Assembly (NCBI GenBank): GCA_017441065.1
Contig: JAFSAI010000033.1
Coordinates: 66,581 to 126,475, forward strand
DNA length: 59,895 nucleotides
Source of the DNA: Bacilli bacterium
Lineage (GTDB): Bacteria > Bacillota_I > Bacilli_A > RF39 > UBA660
Reading direction: 5' to 3'
The notes beneath the pieces were generated by a model. The model worked only from the letters and a program-made list of their open reading frames with translations, was not told the DNA's origin and made no database searches. A program made the position numbers and the translations under genes. Positions 24,755 to 32,172 of this stretch are shown piece after piece. Positions within the stretch are counted from its first letter, which is position 1. Each line of letters begins with the position of its first letter.

Positions 24755-24929
24755 AAACACCTCTAATAATTTTTATGCTAATTTTTTTATAATATTTAGT
24801 TATTTATCAATTATCTCTTTATAGATATCTTTCATTTTGTTTTATTAAGTTCAACTTTCCTATTTTTTCGAACAACTAAAAATTTGTCTCAATCAATTTA
24901 TTTTTTTCAAAAATGCATTCCATAAAAAA

Positions 24930-24952
24930 ATACAAATATTTTTTATTTGTAT
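24930..24952 (-). terminator. Terminator after the HAD gene
   Basis: ATACAAATA and TATTTGTAT form a 9-bp stem followed by seven T on the minus strand, just past the stop. The remaining 170 bp up to dacF hold no recognised signal. Confidence 0.8.
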
Positions 24953-24953
24953 T

Positions 24954-25517
24954 TTATTTTTCATATGGTATTAATTCTTCACCTTTAACTATATATGCTT
25001 TCTTTGCAATCTCAAACATTGGTATATCACTTAAAGAATCTGAATAAGCTTCATTTACTTTAGGATTTTTAAATATTTTATTAAATCTAACTATTTTTTC
25101 TTTTCCTTTATTATTCATTCCAATTATACAACCTTTTTTTGTATCATATTCCGTTGCAATAATATGTTTAATATCTAACTTTTCACAAAATGGTCTTACT
25201 ATAAAATCAAAAGATGCCGAAATAATTACATCATCATCTTTCTTTTGTTCTAAGTAAAATTGTTTAATTCTATTTTGATATCTTAAAACATAGTTGTTCA
25301 TGTATTCATCTAAGTTTTTTATATATTTTACAAAACTAAACAATTCACTTTTAATAAGTCCAACATTACTCTTCTTAAATAAATACTTAATGCATTCTTT
25401 TAATCCTTTTACTCCACACCATAACACTAGAAATGGATGCTTACATAGAGAATACTTAATAAATTCTACAGAAGAATCTCCAGAAAAAATTGTATCATCA
25501 AAATCATATATATTCAT
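24954..25517 (-). CDS. HAD-superfamily phosphatase (HAD-IB type)
   Basis: The 187-residue protein starts MNIYDFDDTIFSGDSS, the HAD nucleophile motif DxD in the form DFDDT. SASFDF near residue 96 is motif II, and AYSDSLSDIPM near 160 is motif IV. The helical cap between motifs I and II matches subclass IB, which includes phosphoserine phosphatase. The substrate is unknown. It starts 3 bp after the phosphoketolase stop and should be cotranscribed, so a role on a sugar phosphate or a damaged metabolite is possible. Confidence 0.85.
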   Translation of the reverse strand: MNIYDFDDTIFSGDSSVEFIKYSLCKHPFLVLWCGVKGLKECIKYLFKKSNVGLIKSELFSFVKYIKNLDEYMNNYVLRYQNRIKQFYLEQKKDDDVIISASFDFIVRPFCEKLDIKHIIATEYDTKKGCIIGMNNKGKEKIVRFNKIFKNPKVNEAYSDSLSDIPMFEIAKKAYIVKGEELIPYEK

Positions 25518-25520
25518 AAA

Positions 25521-27863
25521 TTACTCCTCTAATTGCCAGCATCTTATTTCTTCTAAATCAATTCCCTTTTCAACAATATATTCTTTATGTTCTTTTAATT
25601 TTTTATTCATTAAATTTCTAGTCATTCTAACTTCTTCGGTTTCTTCGACATATTTTAACGCATCTAACACTAAATTAAATCTATCTATCTTATTTTGAAC
25701 TCGCATATCAAATGGTGTTGTTATTGTTCCTTCCTCATTATAGCCATGAACATGCATATTTCTGTTTTCTCTATTATATGTAAGTTCATGTATTAAATTT
25801 GGATAGCCATGGAAGGCAAATATTATTGGTTTATCTTTAGTAAAGTATTTATCATATTCTTTATCAGTTAATCCATGTGGATGTTTAAGATTACTTTGTA
25901 AACGCATCAGATCAATAACATTTACTACTCTTGTATTTATTTTTGGACAATATTCTTTTAATATTTTGGCAGCTGCTACCACTTCAAGTGTTGGGGTATC
26001 TCCAGCACAAGCTAAAATTACATCGGGATTTTTAGGTTTATTTGATGCCCATTCCCATATACCTAATCCATTTTTACAATGTACTTTTGCTTCATCCATA
26101 GTAAGCCATTGAATACTTGGATGTTTACTAGCTACTATTACATTTATATAGTTTTTAGTTTGAATAATATGGTCAAAACAAGATAATAAAGTATTTGCAT
26201 CTACTGGAAAATACATTCTTACAGTGTCAGCTTTTTTTGTAGCCAAATGATTTAAAAAACCAGGATCTTGATGTGTATATCCATTATGATCTTGTTGCCA
26301 AATATGGCTTGTAAGTACATAATTAAGTGATGATATCGGTGCACGCCAAGGAAGTTCTTTAGTAACTTTTAACCATTTAGCATGTTGACTAGCCATTGAA
26401 TCTATAATTCTAATAAATGCTTCATAACTATGCATAAATCCATGTCTTCCAGTAAGTAGATATCCTTCTAACATACCTTCACACATATGTTCAGAAAGAT
26501 ATGAATCAAATACAGCTCCATCACTTGCTAAAAATTCATCATTTGTATAAGTTTCAGCATTCCACTTTCTTTTTGTTGCTTCAAAAACATAATTTAATCT
26601 ATTAGATAATGCTTCATCTGGGCCAAATATTTTAAAATTCTTTTTATTTAACTTAACTATGTCTTTAATATAAGAACCTAATACTCTCATATCTTCAGCT
26701 TTAGTAATTCCTCTTACTACATCAATTTTGTAGTTTGTAAAATCTGGAACTTTTATATTTTTTAAAAGCATTCCACCATTAGCATACAAACTTGCACTCA
26801 TTCTTTTTGTTCCTTTTGGACACATTGCTAATATATCTTTATTAATAGAACCTTTTTCATCAAATAATTCTTCAGGTTTATAACTTTTTAACCATTCTTT
26901 TAAAATATTTAAATCTTCTTCTGCATCTTTAAAGTTAACTGGTACTTGATGGGCTCTAAAAGTTCCTTCTGTTTCTAAATTATATAAAACTCTTGGACAT
27001 GTCCATCCTTTTCTAGATATAAATATAATCATTGGATATCTAGGTCTTACAAATTCTTTATTCTTCTTAGCATCTTCTTTTATTTTCTTGATTTTTTCAA
27101 CAACTTCGTCCATTGCAGATGCCATATCTTCATGATAGTGTTCATTGTCAATAACATTAACTACTATTGGATCCCAACCACATCCTTTAAAGAAATTTAT
27201 TCTTTCTTCGTCGGTAATTCTTGCAAATACAGTTGGATTTGCTATTTTATATCCATTTAAATGAAGTATTGGAAGTACTACTCCATCTTTTTTAGGATTA
27301 ATAAATTTATTACCATGCCAGCTAGTTGCTAAAGGCCCAGTTTCTGCTTCTCCATCTCCTATAACACAAGCTGCAATTAAATCAGGATTATCTAAAACTG
27401 CACCAAATGCATGAGATAAACTATAACCAAGTTCTCCACCTTCATTAATTGAACCAGGAACTTCTGGTGCTACATGACTAGATGTTCCTCCAGGAAATGA
27501 AAACTTCTTAAATAATTTTTGTAATCCTTTTTCATCTTTAGTATATTCAGGATAAACTTCACTATATGTTCCTTCAATATAACTATTAGCAATCATTGCT
27601 TGACCACTATGACCTGGACCAGATATATATATCATTTCTAAATTGTTCTTAGTAATAATTCTATTTAAATGTGTATAAATAAAATTTTGTCCTGGAGCAC
27701 TTCCCCAATGACCAACTAATTTAGATTTTATATCACTACTCTTTAGTTCTCTTTTTAAAAGTGGATTATCTTTTAGATAAAGCATCGCAACTGACATATA
27801 ATTACAAGTTCTAAAATATTTATCTAATAATTCCACTTCACTTTTTGAAATTGCTTTTTTCAT
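25521..27863 (-). CDS. xfp: Xylulose-5-phosphate/fructose-6-phosphate phosphoketolase
   Basis: This thiamine-diphosphate enzyme splits xylulose-5-P or fructose-6-P with phosphate to acetyl phosphate plus a shorter sugar phosphate. The 780-residue protein has WGSAPGQNFIYTHLNR near residue 50, SGPGHSGQA near 80, and GGELGYSLSHAFGAV near 142. The ThDP motif GDGEAETGPLATSW is near 169, and HQDPGFLNH near 547. ATG 27863 is used because AGGTGAT precedes it. The enzyme is central to a heterofermentative or bifid-type pathway. Its product could enter Pta/Buk-type reactions. A HAD gene follows in the same transcript. Confidence 0.96.
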   Translation of the reverse strand: MKKAISKSEVELLDKYFRTCNYMSVAMLYLKDNPLLKRELKSSDIKSKLVGHWGSAPGQNFIYTHLNRIITKNNLEMIYISGPGHSGQAMIANSYIEGTYSEVYPEYTKDEKGLQKLFKKFSFPGGTSSHVAPEVPGSINEGGELGYSLSHAFGAVLDNPDLIAACVIGDGEAETGPLATSWHGNKFINPKKDGVVLPILHLNGYKIANPTVFARITDEERINFFKGCGWDPIVVNVIDNEHYHEDMASAMDEVVEKIKKIKEDAKKNKEFVRPRYPMIIFISRKGWTCPRVLYNLETEGTFRAHQVPVNFKDAEEDLNILKEWLKSYKPEELFDEKGSINKDILAMCPKGTKRMSASLYANGGMLLKNIKVPDFTNYKIDVVRGITKAEDMRVLGSYIKDIVKLNKKNFKIFGPDEALSNRLNYVFEATKRKWNAETYTNDEFLASDGAVFDSYLSEHMCEGMLEGYLLTGRHGFMHSYEAFIRIIDSMASQHAKWLKVTKELPWRAPISSLNYVLTSHIWQQDHNGYTHQDPGFLNHLATKKADTVRMYFPVDANTLLSCFDHIIQTKNYINVIVASKHPSIQWLTMDEAKVHCKNGLGIWEWASNKPKNPDVILACAGDTPTLEVVAAAKILKEYCPKINTRVVNVIDLMRLQSNLKHPHGLTDKEYDKYFTKDKPIIFAFHGYPNLIHELTYNRENRNMHVHGYNEEGTITTPFDMRVQNKIDRFNLVLDALKYVEETEEVRMTRNLMNKKLKEHKEYIVEKGIDLEEIRCWQLEE

Positions 27864-27927
27864 ATTATCACCTATCATATATTATTATAAATTAAATTTT
27901 AAATTAGTACAATTATTTAAAGAAAAA

Positions 27928-27953
27928 AGAAATATATTTGACTATATATTTCT
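27928..27953 (-). terminator. Terminator after the DUF2238-like gene
   Basis: AGAAATATAT and ATATATTTCT form a 10-bp stem followed by TTTTTTCTTT on the minus strand. Confidence 0.8.
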
Positions 27954-27954
27954 T

Positions 27955-28761
27955 CTAATCTTCTCTTATTATTTTTAATTTTCTTGTCGGAATAAAGTTG
28001 TTTACAAATTTATATTTATCTCTATTTAATATATATAAATATCCAAATACACTAAAACATAAAGCTCCAATAAAATTAACTATCAAATCTTTCATTGTAT
28101 CATTAATTCCAATGTCTAAATATCCACTCAATGTTGTTAATATTTCACCATTTTCTCCATAAATAATTGTTTTAGAAATATCATCCACTTTAATAACCTT
28201 ATTAGTTTTTGTCTCATCTAATTCCACTGTATTAATTTCAGAAATTAAAGTATCTTTTTGCATATCAAATCCTAATAACTGATCAGCACTATACTCAAAC
28301 ACTTCCCACATAACGCCTACAGTCATTGAAAAGCAAAATGCTACAATCGAAACAAACAATGGCGACAATTTTATATCTTTAATATTTCCATTTAATAAAT
28401 CTATTAAGGCAAAACCTATTCCTGCACATATAAATCCGTTTATTGTATGTAGTATTGTATCAAAATGAGGAATTCTTACATAAAAATTATTAATTTCACC
28501 AAGTATTTCTGCCGAAAATATAAAACACAACACTATTATTTCTAAAGTACTTGGTATAGAAATCTTAAATTTAGATTCTATGAAAAAAGGAATCAAAAAT
28601 AATACTAAAGAGAACAAGCATAAAAAGGCATTGTCCCATTCTTTTAACATAATTTGTCTTACAAAAGTCAATAATACTAATATTCTTAAAACTGTATATG
28701 CTATAAAAGACTTTTTATCAGCATCCATATAGGCTTTTTTTAATTTTTTATAATATTTCAT
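27955..28761 (-). CDS. Polytopic membrane protein, possibly DUF2238/YjdF-like
   Basis: About six hydrophobic helices are visible in 268 residues. Conserved-looking elements are HFDTILHTINGF near residue 100 and MWEVFEYSADQLLGFD near 152. A hydrophilic loop (about 168-215) follows, then NDTMKDLIVNFIGAL. This pattern resembles the YjdF/DUF2238 membrane family, whose function is unknown. ATG 28761 is preferred to ATG 28770, since AAAGGA overlaps the latter. Upstream lie a TATAAT promoter and, further off, a tandem Spo0A-box-like motif, so sporulation control is possible. Confidence 0.55.
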   Translation of the reverse strand: MKYYKKLKKAYMDADKKSFIAYTVLRILVLLTFVRQIMLKEWDNAFLCLFSLVLFLIPFFIESKFKISIPSTLEIIVLCFIFSAEILGEINNFYVRIPHFDTILHTINGFICAGIGFALIDLLNGNIKDIKLSPLFVSIVAFCFSMTVGVMWEVFEYSADQLLGFDMQKDTLISEINTVELDETKTNKVIKVDDISKTIIYGENGEILTTLSGYLDIGINDTMKDLIVNFIGALCFSVFGYLYILNRDKYKFVNNFIPTRKLKIIRED

Positions 28762-28784
28762 AATACTCATCCTTTATATAAAGT

Positions 28785-28813
28785 ATTATAACATAACTAT
28801 TTTTGATTGCACT
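28785..28813 (-). promoter_or_regulatory. Proximal promoter of the DUF2238-like gene
   Basis: A perfect TATAAT (28785-28790) with a weak AGTGCA (28808-28813) 17 bp upstream, minus strand. Confidence 0.5.
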
Positions 28814-28843
28814 TTCTTTAATAATTCTTAATAATTTTATAAA

Positions 28844-28860
28844 AGGAAGAAAGATATGTG
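28844..28860. repeat. 17-bp repeat copy 1
   Basis: AGGAAGAAAGATATGTG occurs here and again at 32112-32128, both times at the edge of an intergenic hairpin. Here GAGCA (28860-28864) pairs with TGCTC (28874-28878). Confidence 0.6.
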
Positions 28861-28938
28861 AGCATTCCCACAGTGCTCGTCTGTTTTCTTTTATTTTAAT
28901 TTTAACATTTCATTTTGTTACTACTCTTTTTCATCAAG

Positions 28939-28959
28939 TTATATCATAAAATCTCCTTT
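28939..28959 (-). other. Strong ribosome binding site followed by a two-codon frame
   Basis: The minus strand has AAAGGAGATTTT then ATG ATA TAA (28939-28947). The site would start translation but the frame stops at once. It lies between the Spo0A-box-like motif at 29001 and the DUF2238-like gene. The interval 28762-29074 otherwise holds one hairpin and the two promoter-like elements listed. Confidence 0.4.
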
Positions 28960-29000
28960 AATATGCTATTAAAACATTTCAAAAAATTTCTTACAATACT

Positions 29001-29017
29001 TTCGACAAGAGATGTCA
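29001..29017 (-). promoter_or_regulatory. Tandem Spo0A-box-like motif, site 3
   Basis: The minus strand reads TGACATC-TCT-TGTCGAA, with a perfect Spo0A box in the second position. TTTGTCTAG stands further upstream, as TTTGTCTTG does at site 2. The next minus-strand gene is the DUF2238-like one. Confidence 0.55.
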
Positions 29018-29032
29018 AAACTAGACAAATAA

Positions 29033-29054
29033 AAACCATAATTTCTTATGGTTT
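29033..29054 (-). terminator. Terminator after the coat protein gene
   Basis: AAACCATAA and TTATGGTTT form a 9-bp stem followed by TTTATTTG on the minus strand. Confidence 0.75.
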
Positions 29055-29074
29055 CCATTTACACTTTGCTTAAA

Positions 29075-29518
29075 CTAACAAACACAATCTACATAAGTAT
29101 CTGATAAACATCTTATGCTACATAAACAACTACAATCCATTGTAAAGAATGAGTTAGTTGCTACATATGGATAAAGTGATGTTGTATCAGTATTTTCTGC
29201 AAGTACCCTAAATGTAGCACAACATCCTTCTATTTTTTCTACTCTGAATACTGTTGAGCAAGTTCCACCAAGAGGTTGTTCACTACAATTTGTTGTAACA
29301 TCTTTACTTATTGGCATACTCCAAGGAGTACCATTACCACAACAAGTATAAAGCATTACTGGACGTGTATTACAAACTAAACAATTACTACCTCCACCAA
29401 GCATTGGTCTATCACAAGTGTCTAAACAATTATCTGGACATGCATTTTCTTGTAATACTAAAATGATACTTAAAATTTCATTAATACAATTACCAGAATT
29501 ATTTGAATTATTATTCAT
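29075..29518 (-). CDS. CotY/CotZ-family spore coat protein
   Basis: The 147-residue cysteine-rich protein has the CotY/CotZ layout. A variable N-terminus precedes NCLDTCDRPMLGGG, then a CNTRPVMLYTCCGNG stretch, TVFRVEKIEGCCATFRVL near 90 and a final CSCLCSIRC. These proteins build the disulfide-linked outer crust or insoluble coat of spores. Presence of a coat protein strengthens the view that the organism makes spores. A SigK-like promoter stands upstream. Confidence 0.88.
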   Translation of the reverse strand: MNNNSNNSGNCINEILSIILVLQENACPDNCLDTCDRPMLGGGSNCLVCNTRPVMLYTCCGNGTPWSMPISKDVTTNCSEQPLGGTCSTVFRVEKIEGCCATFRVLAENTDTTSLYPYVATNSFFTMDCSCLCSIRCLSDTYVDCVC

Positions 29519-29547
29519 ATTTTCACCCTTTCATGTATTCTCATTAT

Positions 29548-29575
29548 TAGTTTATGTTTAATTTTTAAAATAGTG
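29548..29575 (-). promoter_or_regulatory. SigK-like promoter of the coat gene
   Basis: The minus strand has CAC (29573-29575), a 16-bp gap and CATAAACTA (29548-29556). This fits the SigK -10 pattern CATA-NNN-TA with its short AC -35 element. Mother-cell sigma factors drive cotYZ in Bacillus. Confidence 0.45.
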
Positions 29576-29630
29576 AGTATCACTTTTAATAATTGCTATT
29601 TTGTAGTATAATTATTTTGGGTGATTAATT

Positions 29631-29948
29631 TTGAGTACAACAGTACAGTATATTATAATTGCCATTGTAATACTAATTATTTTAGCAGTAGCAATGAAAC
29701 TTAATAGAAAAGATTTTGCTATTAAAGAAAATAAATTAATTGGTTACTTAGGTGGTAAAGATAATATCATAAATGCTGAATGTAATATGAGTAGATTCAA
29801 AGTAATACTTAGAGATGTTACTATTGTTAATAAGGATGCTATTCAAAGATTAGGTGCTAAAGGCATAGTGGAAATTGATAATCAATTAAAAATAATTTTT
29901 GATAAAAATGCTAAGCAATTAAAAAAATATATTGACGAAATTGTCTAA
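29631..29948 (+). CDS. Membrane-anchored PTS EIIB-like domain protein
   Basis: One N-terminal membrane helix (about residues 5-22) is followed by a domain resembling glucose-type EIIB. LGGKDNIINAECNMSRFKV is near residue 40 and LGAKGIVEIDNQLKIIF near 74. In a true EIIB the phosphorylated Cys stands three residues before the Arg. Here the nearest Cys is four before it, so phosphotransfer is doubtful. No EIIC or EIIA is nearby. The start is TTG 29631, because GGGTGAT lies at the proper distance. It may be a regulatory or structural relative of PTS domains. Confidence 0.7.
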   Translation: MSTTVQYIIIAIVILIILAVAMKLNRKDFAIKENKLIGYLGGKDNIINAECNMSRFKVILRDVTIVNKDAIQRLGAKGIVEIDNQLKIIFDKNAKQLKKYIDEIV

Positions 29949-29957
29949 TATATTTTT

Positions 29958-30590
29958 TTATTTTAAAATATTTTTTATTTCTTCTAAACTGTTTACTCTT
30001 AAATTATTATTTTCTAAAGTTAATGTAAATTTTGTATTACTACTTGTATAATCACAATTAGGAGCTTTTTCTAAAGAACCAATGTATTCACTATTATTAC
30101 AATAATAATTTGTACTATTAAAATAAACAAAATTATTATCATATGATTCTATATCTAATATACTCCCTACATAAGTTTTATTGTATTCTTCTTTGTATGT
30201 TTCAATATAATAACTATTTTCATATTTAATTATTTTCTTTAATTTCATAAATTCATTTACTTCAGATTTTTTCAATGTATCAGTCACAAGCATAAAATTT
30301 GTTATTCTTCTATAATTATTATAATTATTGATTGAATAATATTTATATGACTCATCACGATTTCTTTCATATTCCAAAGAATTTTTCTTATTCAATAGCT
30401 CAATAGTTTGAAAAAACAAATTATTCCCTTCATTTAATACAGTATCATAAGTGAATCTATTAAATATATATTCAACTTTTCTATCTACTTTTAAATCTCT
30501 ATTTTTGTAAACATTAAAAATACTTATACCTATTATTGCTATTATTAATAAAATAAATATTATTAAATTTTTTCTATCATTACTATTCAT
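29958..30590 (-). CDS. Single-pass membrane protein of unknown function
   Basis: I do not recognise this 210-residue protein. A short cytoplasmic N-terminus and one membrane helix (about residues 9-26) precede a polar outer domain rich in Asn and Tyr, with a cysteine pair near residues 163-177 (YYCNN and APNCDY). It may be a small exported sensor or structural protein. ATG 30590 is preferred to a GTG three codons earlier. It converges with the PTS-like gene. Confidence 0.6.
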   Translation of the reverse strand: MNSNDRKNLIIFILLIIAIIGISIFNVYKNRDLKVDRKVEYIFNRFTYDTVLNEGNNLFFQTIELLNKKNSLEYERNRDESYKYYSINNYNNYRRITNFMLVTDTLKKSEVNEFMKLKKIIKYENSYYIETYKEEYNKTYVGSILDIESYDNNFVYFNSTNYYCNNSEYIGSLEKAPNCDYTSSNTKFTLTLENNNLRVNSLEEIKNILK

Positions 30591-30634
30591 ACTAATCACT
30601 ATTTCATAATAACAAATTATTAAAATCTATTCAA

Positions 30635-30934
30635 TTAAATTTTTGCTATATCTGTAATATCAGATATTTTAATTAATTCTCCATCAATAGTTATTAAATG
30701 CGAATTAGTTTTTCCTACTATTATTTTTTCTTCCATTTTATCTTTAAAATCTATTTTTACTTTACTTTTATAAACATGCGTTGATGAAGAAAAAATATTA
30801 TTAATTTTTCTAATTAAACTTAAATTATCTTGATGTTTTTTAGGTATATCTCTATCACTTCCATAAAATATGTCTTGGGTATTATTAATATTCCCTTCTA
30901 TTTTATTAGCAAATACTTTAGGCAAATCTTTCAA
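30635..30934 (-). CDS. Small hypothetical protein
   Basis: The 99-residue protein is soluble, with no known motif. The second half (VYKSKVKIDFKD, then LITIDGELIKISDI) looks like a beta-rich fold. The frame extends upstream to 30985. TTG 30934 is the better start because GGAGGG stands seven bases before it, while the longer start has no such site. It is divergent from the RodA-like gene. Confidence 0.5.
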   Translation of the reverse strand: MKDLPKVFANKIEGNINNTQDIFYGSDRDIPKKHQDNLSLIRKINNIFSSSTHVYKSKVKIDFKDKMEEKIIVGKTNSHLITIDGELIKISDITDIAKI

Positions 30935-30994
30935 GTTTATCCCTCCACAATATATTTTATGATAAATGTCTATATTTTGAACCATACTAAAAAT

Positions 30995-32098
30995 ATGAGA
31001 AAAATTAAAAATTATAATTTAGTTTTATTTATTCCTCTACTTATATTAAATATTATAAGTCTTTTTAATATGATTAACTCTAAATATATAAGTACTGTTT
31101 ATAATAATGCTTTTATTAAACAATTAATTTGGTTTGTTTTAGGTTATATAATTCTTTTTCTATTTCAAAGAATAAAAATTAAAAATATTTTTAAACACTC
31201 TAAATATTTGTATTTATTCTCTTTATTTTTACTAATATTAGTTTTATTTTTAGGTAATGACATTAATGGTGCTAAATGTTGGTTGAATATTTTTGGCTTT
31301 TCTTTTCAACCGAGTGAGATTATGAAATTGGCATTACCATTATATTTAATAGAAATTGCTACTAATTCAAAAAAAGAAACCGCAAAAGATGAATTTCTAT
31401 TAATTACAAAACTATGTATTATTACTTTAATTCCATCTATACTAGTATTTTTAGAACCAGATACTGGAGCTATTATTAATTATTTAATAATTTTATTAGT
31501 TATATTATTTTATATTAAGTTAAATAAATGGTGGTATATATCTTTTTTCAGTATATCTATATTTTTAGTAATTATTTTCTTTATTATGTATTTCTTTTTT
31601 CAAGATTATCTAGTTAATTTGATTGGTACTTCTCTATTTTATCGAATGGATAGATTAATAAATTTTGCAAATGGTTCTAGTTATCAATTAGAAAATGCAC
31701 TTATAACTATTGGCTCTTCTTCTTTCTTCGGAGAAGGCATTAATAAAATACTATTATATATACCTGAAGCCCCAACAGACTTTTTCTTTGCTTTTTCTAT
31801 AGGCAACTATGGTGTTTTTAGTGCCATTATAATATTAATTTCTTTTTTAATTATTGATTTATATTTAATTTACAAAACAAATAACTTAAAAAATGTAAAA
31901 TACAAAATGTTTATCACTTCTTACTTAGGAATATTTATTTTCCATCAAATTTATAATATATCTATGAATGTTGGTTTACTTCCAATTATGGGAATTCCAT
32001 TACCATTCTTATCTTATGGTGGTACTAATACTTTAATAAACTATTTATTTTTAGGTATTATTTTAAAATTATTCAAAGAAAAAACATCTATAAAATAG
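30995..32098 (+). CDS. SEDS-family protein (RodA/FtsW/SpoVE type)
   Basis: The protein, about 367 residues with roughly ten membrane helices, shows SEDS features. NGAKCWLNIFGFSFQPSEIMK is interrupted into the usual GA-x-x-W-x-N and QPSE-x-x-K blocks near residues 90-108. LLPIMGIPLPFLSYGG is near 328. SEDS proteins polymerise glycan strands with a partner class B PBP. RodA acts in elongation, FtsW in division and SpoVE in cortex synthesis. The PLPFLSYGG form leans to RodA, but SpoVE is possible in this sporulation-rich region. ATG 30995 has no Shine-Dalgarno site; CATACT stands seven bases upstream, so the mRNA may be leaderless. Confidence 0.85.
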   Translation: MRKIKNYNLVLFIPLLILNIISLFNMINSKYISTVYNNAFIKQLIWFVLGYIILFLFQRIKIKNIFKHSKYLYLFSLFLLILVLFLGNDINGAKCWLNIFGFSFQPSEIMKLALPLYLIEIATNSKKETAKDEFLLITKLCIITLIPSILVFLEPDTGAIINYLIILLVILFYIKLNKWWYISFFSISIFLVIIFFIMYFFFQDYLVNLIGTSLFYRMDRLINFANGSSYQLENALITIGSSSFFGEGINKILLYIPEAPTDFFFAFSIGNYGVFSAIIILISFLIIDLYLIYKTNNLKNVKYKMFITSYLGIFIFHQIYNISMNVGLLPIMGIPLPFLSYGGTNTLINYLFLGIILKLFKEKTSIK

Positions 32099-32105
32099 AT
32101 GTTTT
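32081..32105. terminator. Terminator at the end of the SEDS gene
   Basis: AAAACATCTA and TAGATGTTTT form a 10-bp stem that includes the stop codon; T-rich tails exist on both strands. Confidence 0.65.
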
Positions 32106-32111
32106 AATTTC

Positions 32112-32128
32112 AGGAAGAAAGATATGTG
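32112..32128. repeat. 17-bp repeat copy 2, in a second hairpin
   Basis: The repeat AGGAAGAAAGATATGTG supplies the left arm of AAGAAAGATA/TATCTTTCTT (32115-32124 with 32132-32141), a possible second terminator between converging genes. Confidence 0.6.
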
Positions 32129-32172
32129 TGTTATCTTTCTTTGCTTATTTTAACGTCTTCATTGACGAGGAA

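Noticed and set aside
25643-25649. A further TTCGACA (Spo0A-box complement)
   Set aside because: It lies inside the phosphoketolase coding region and lacks the second box at a 10-bp distance.
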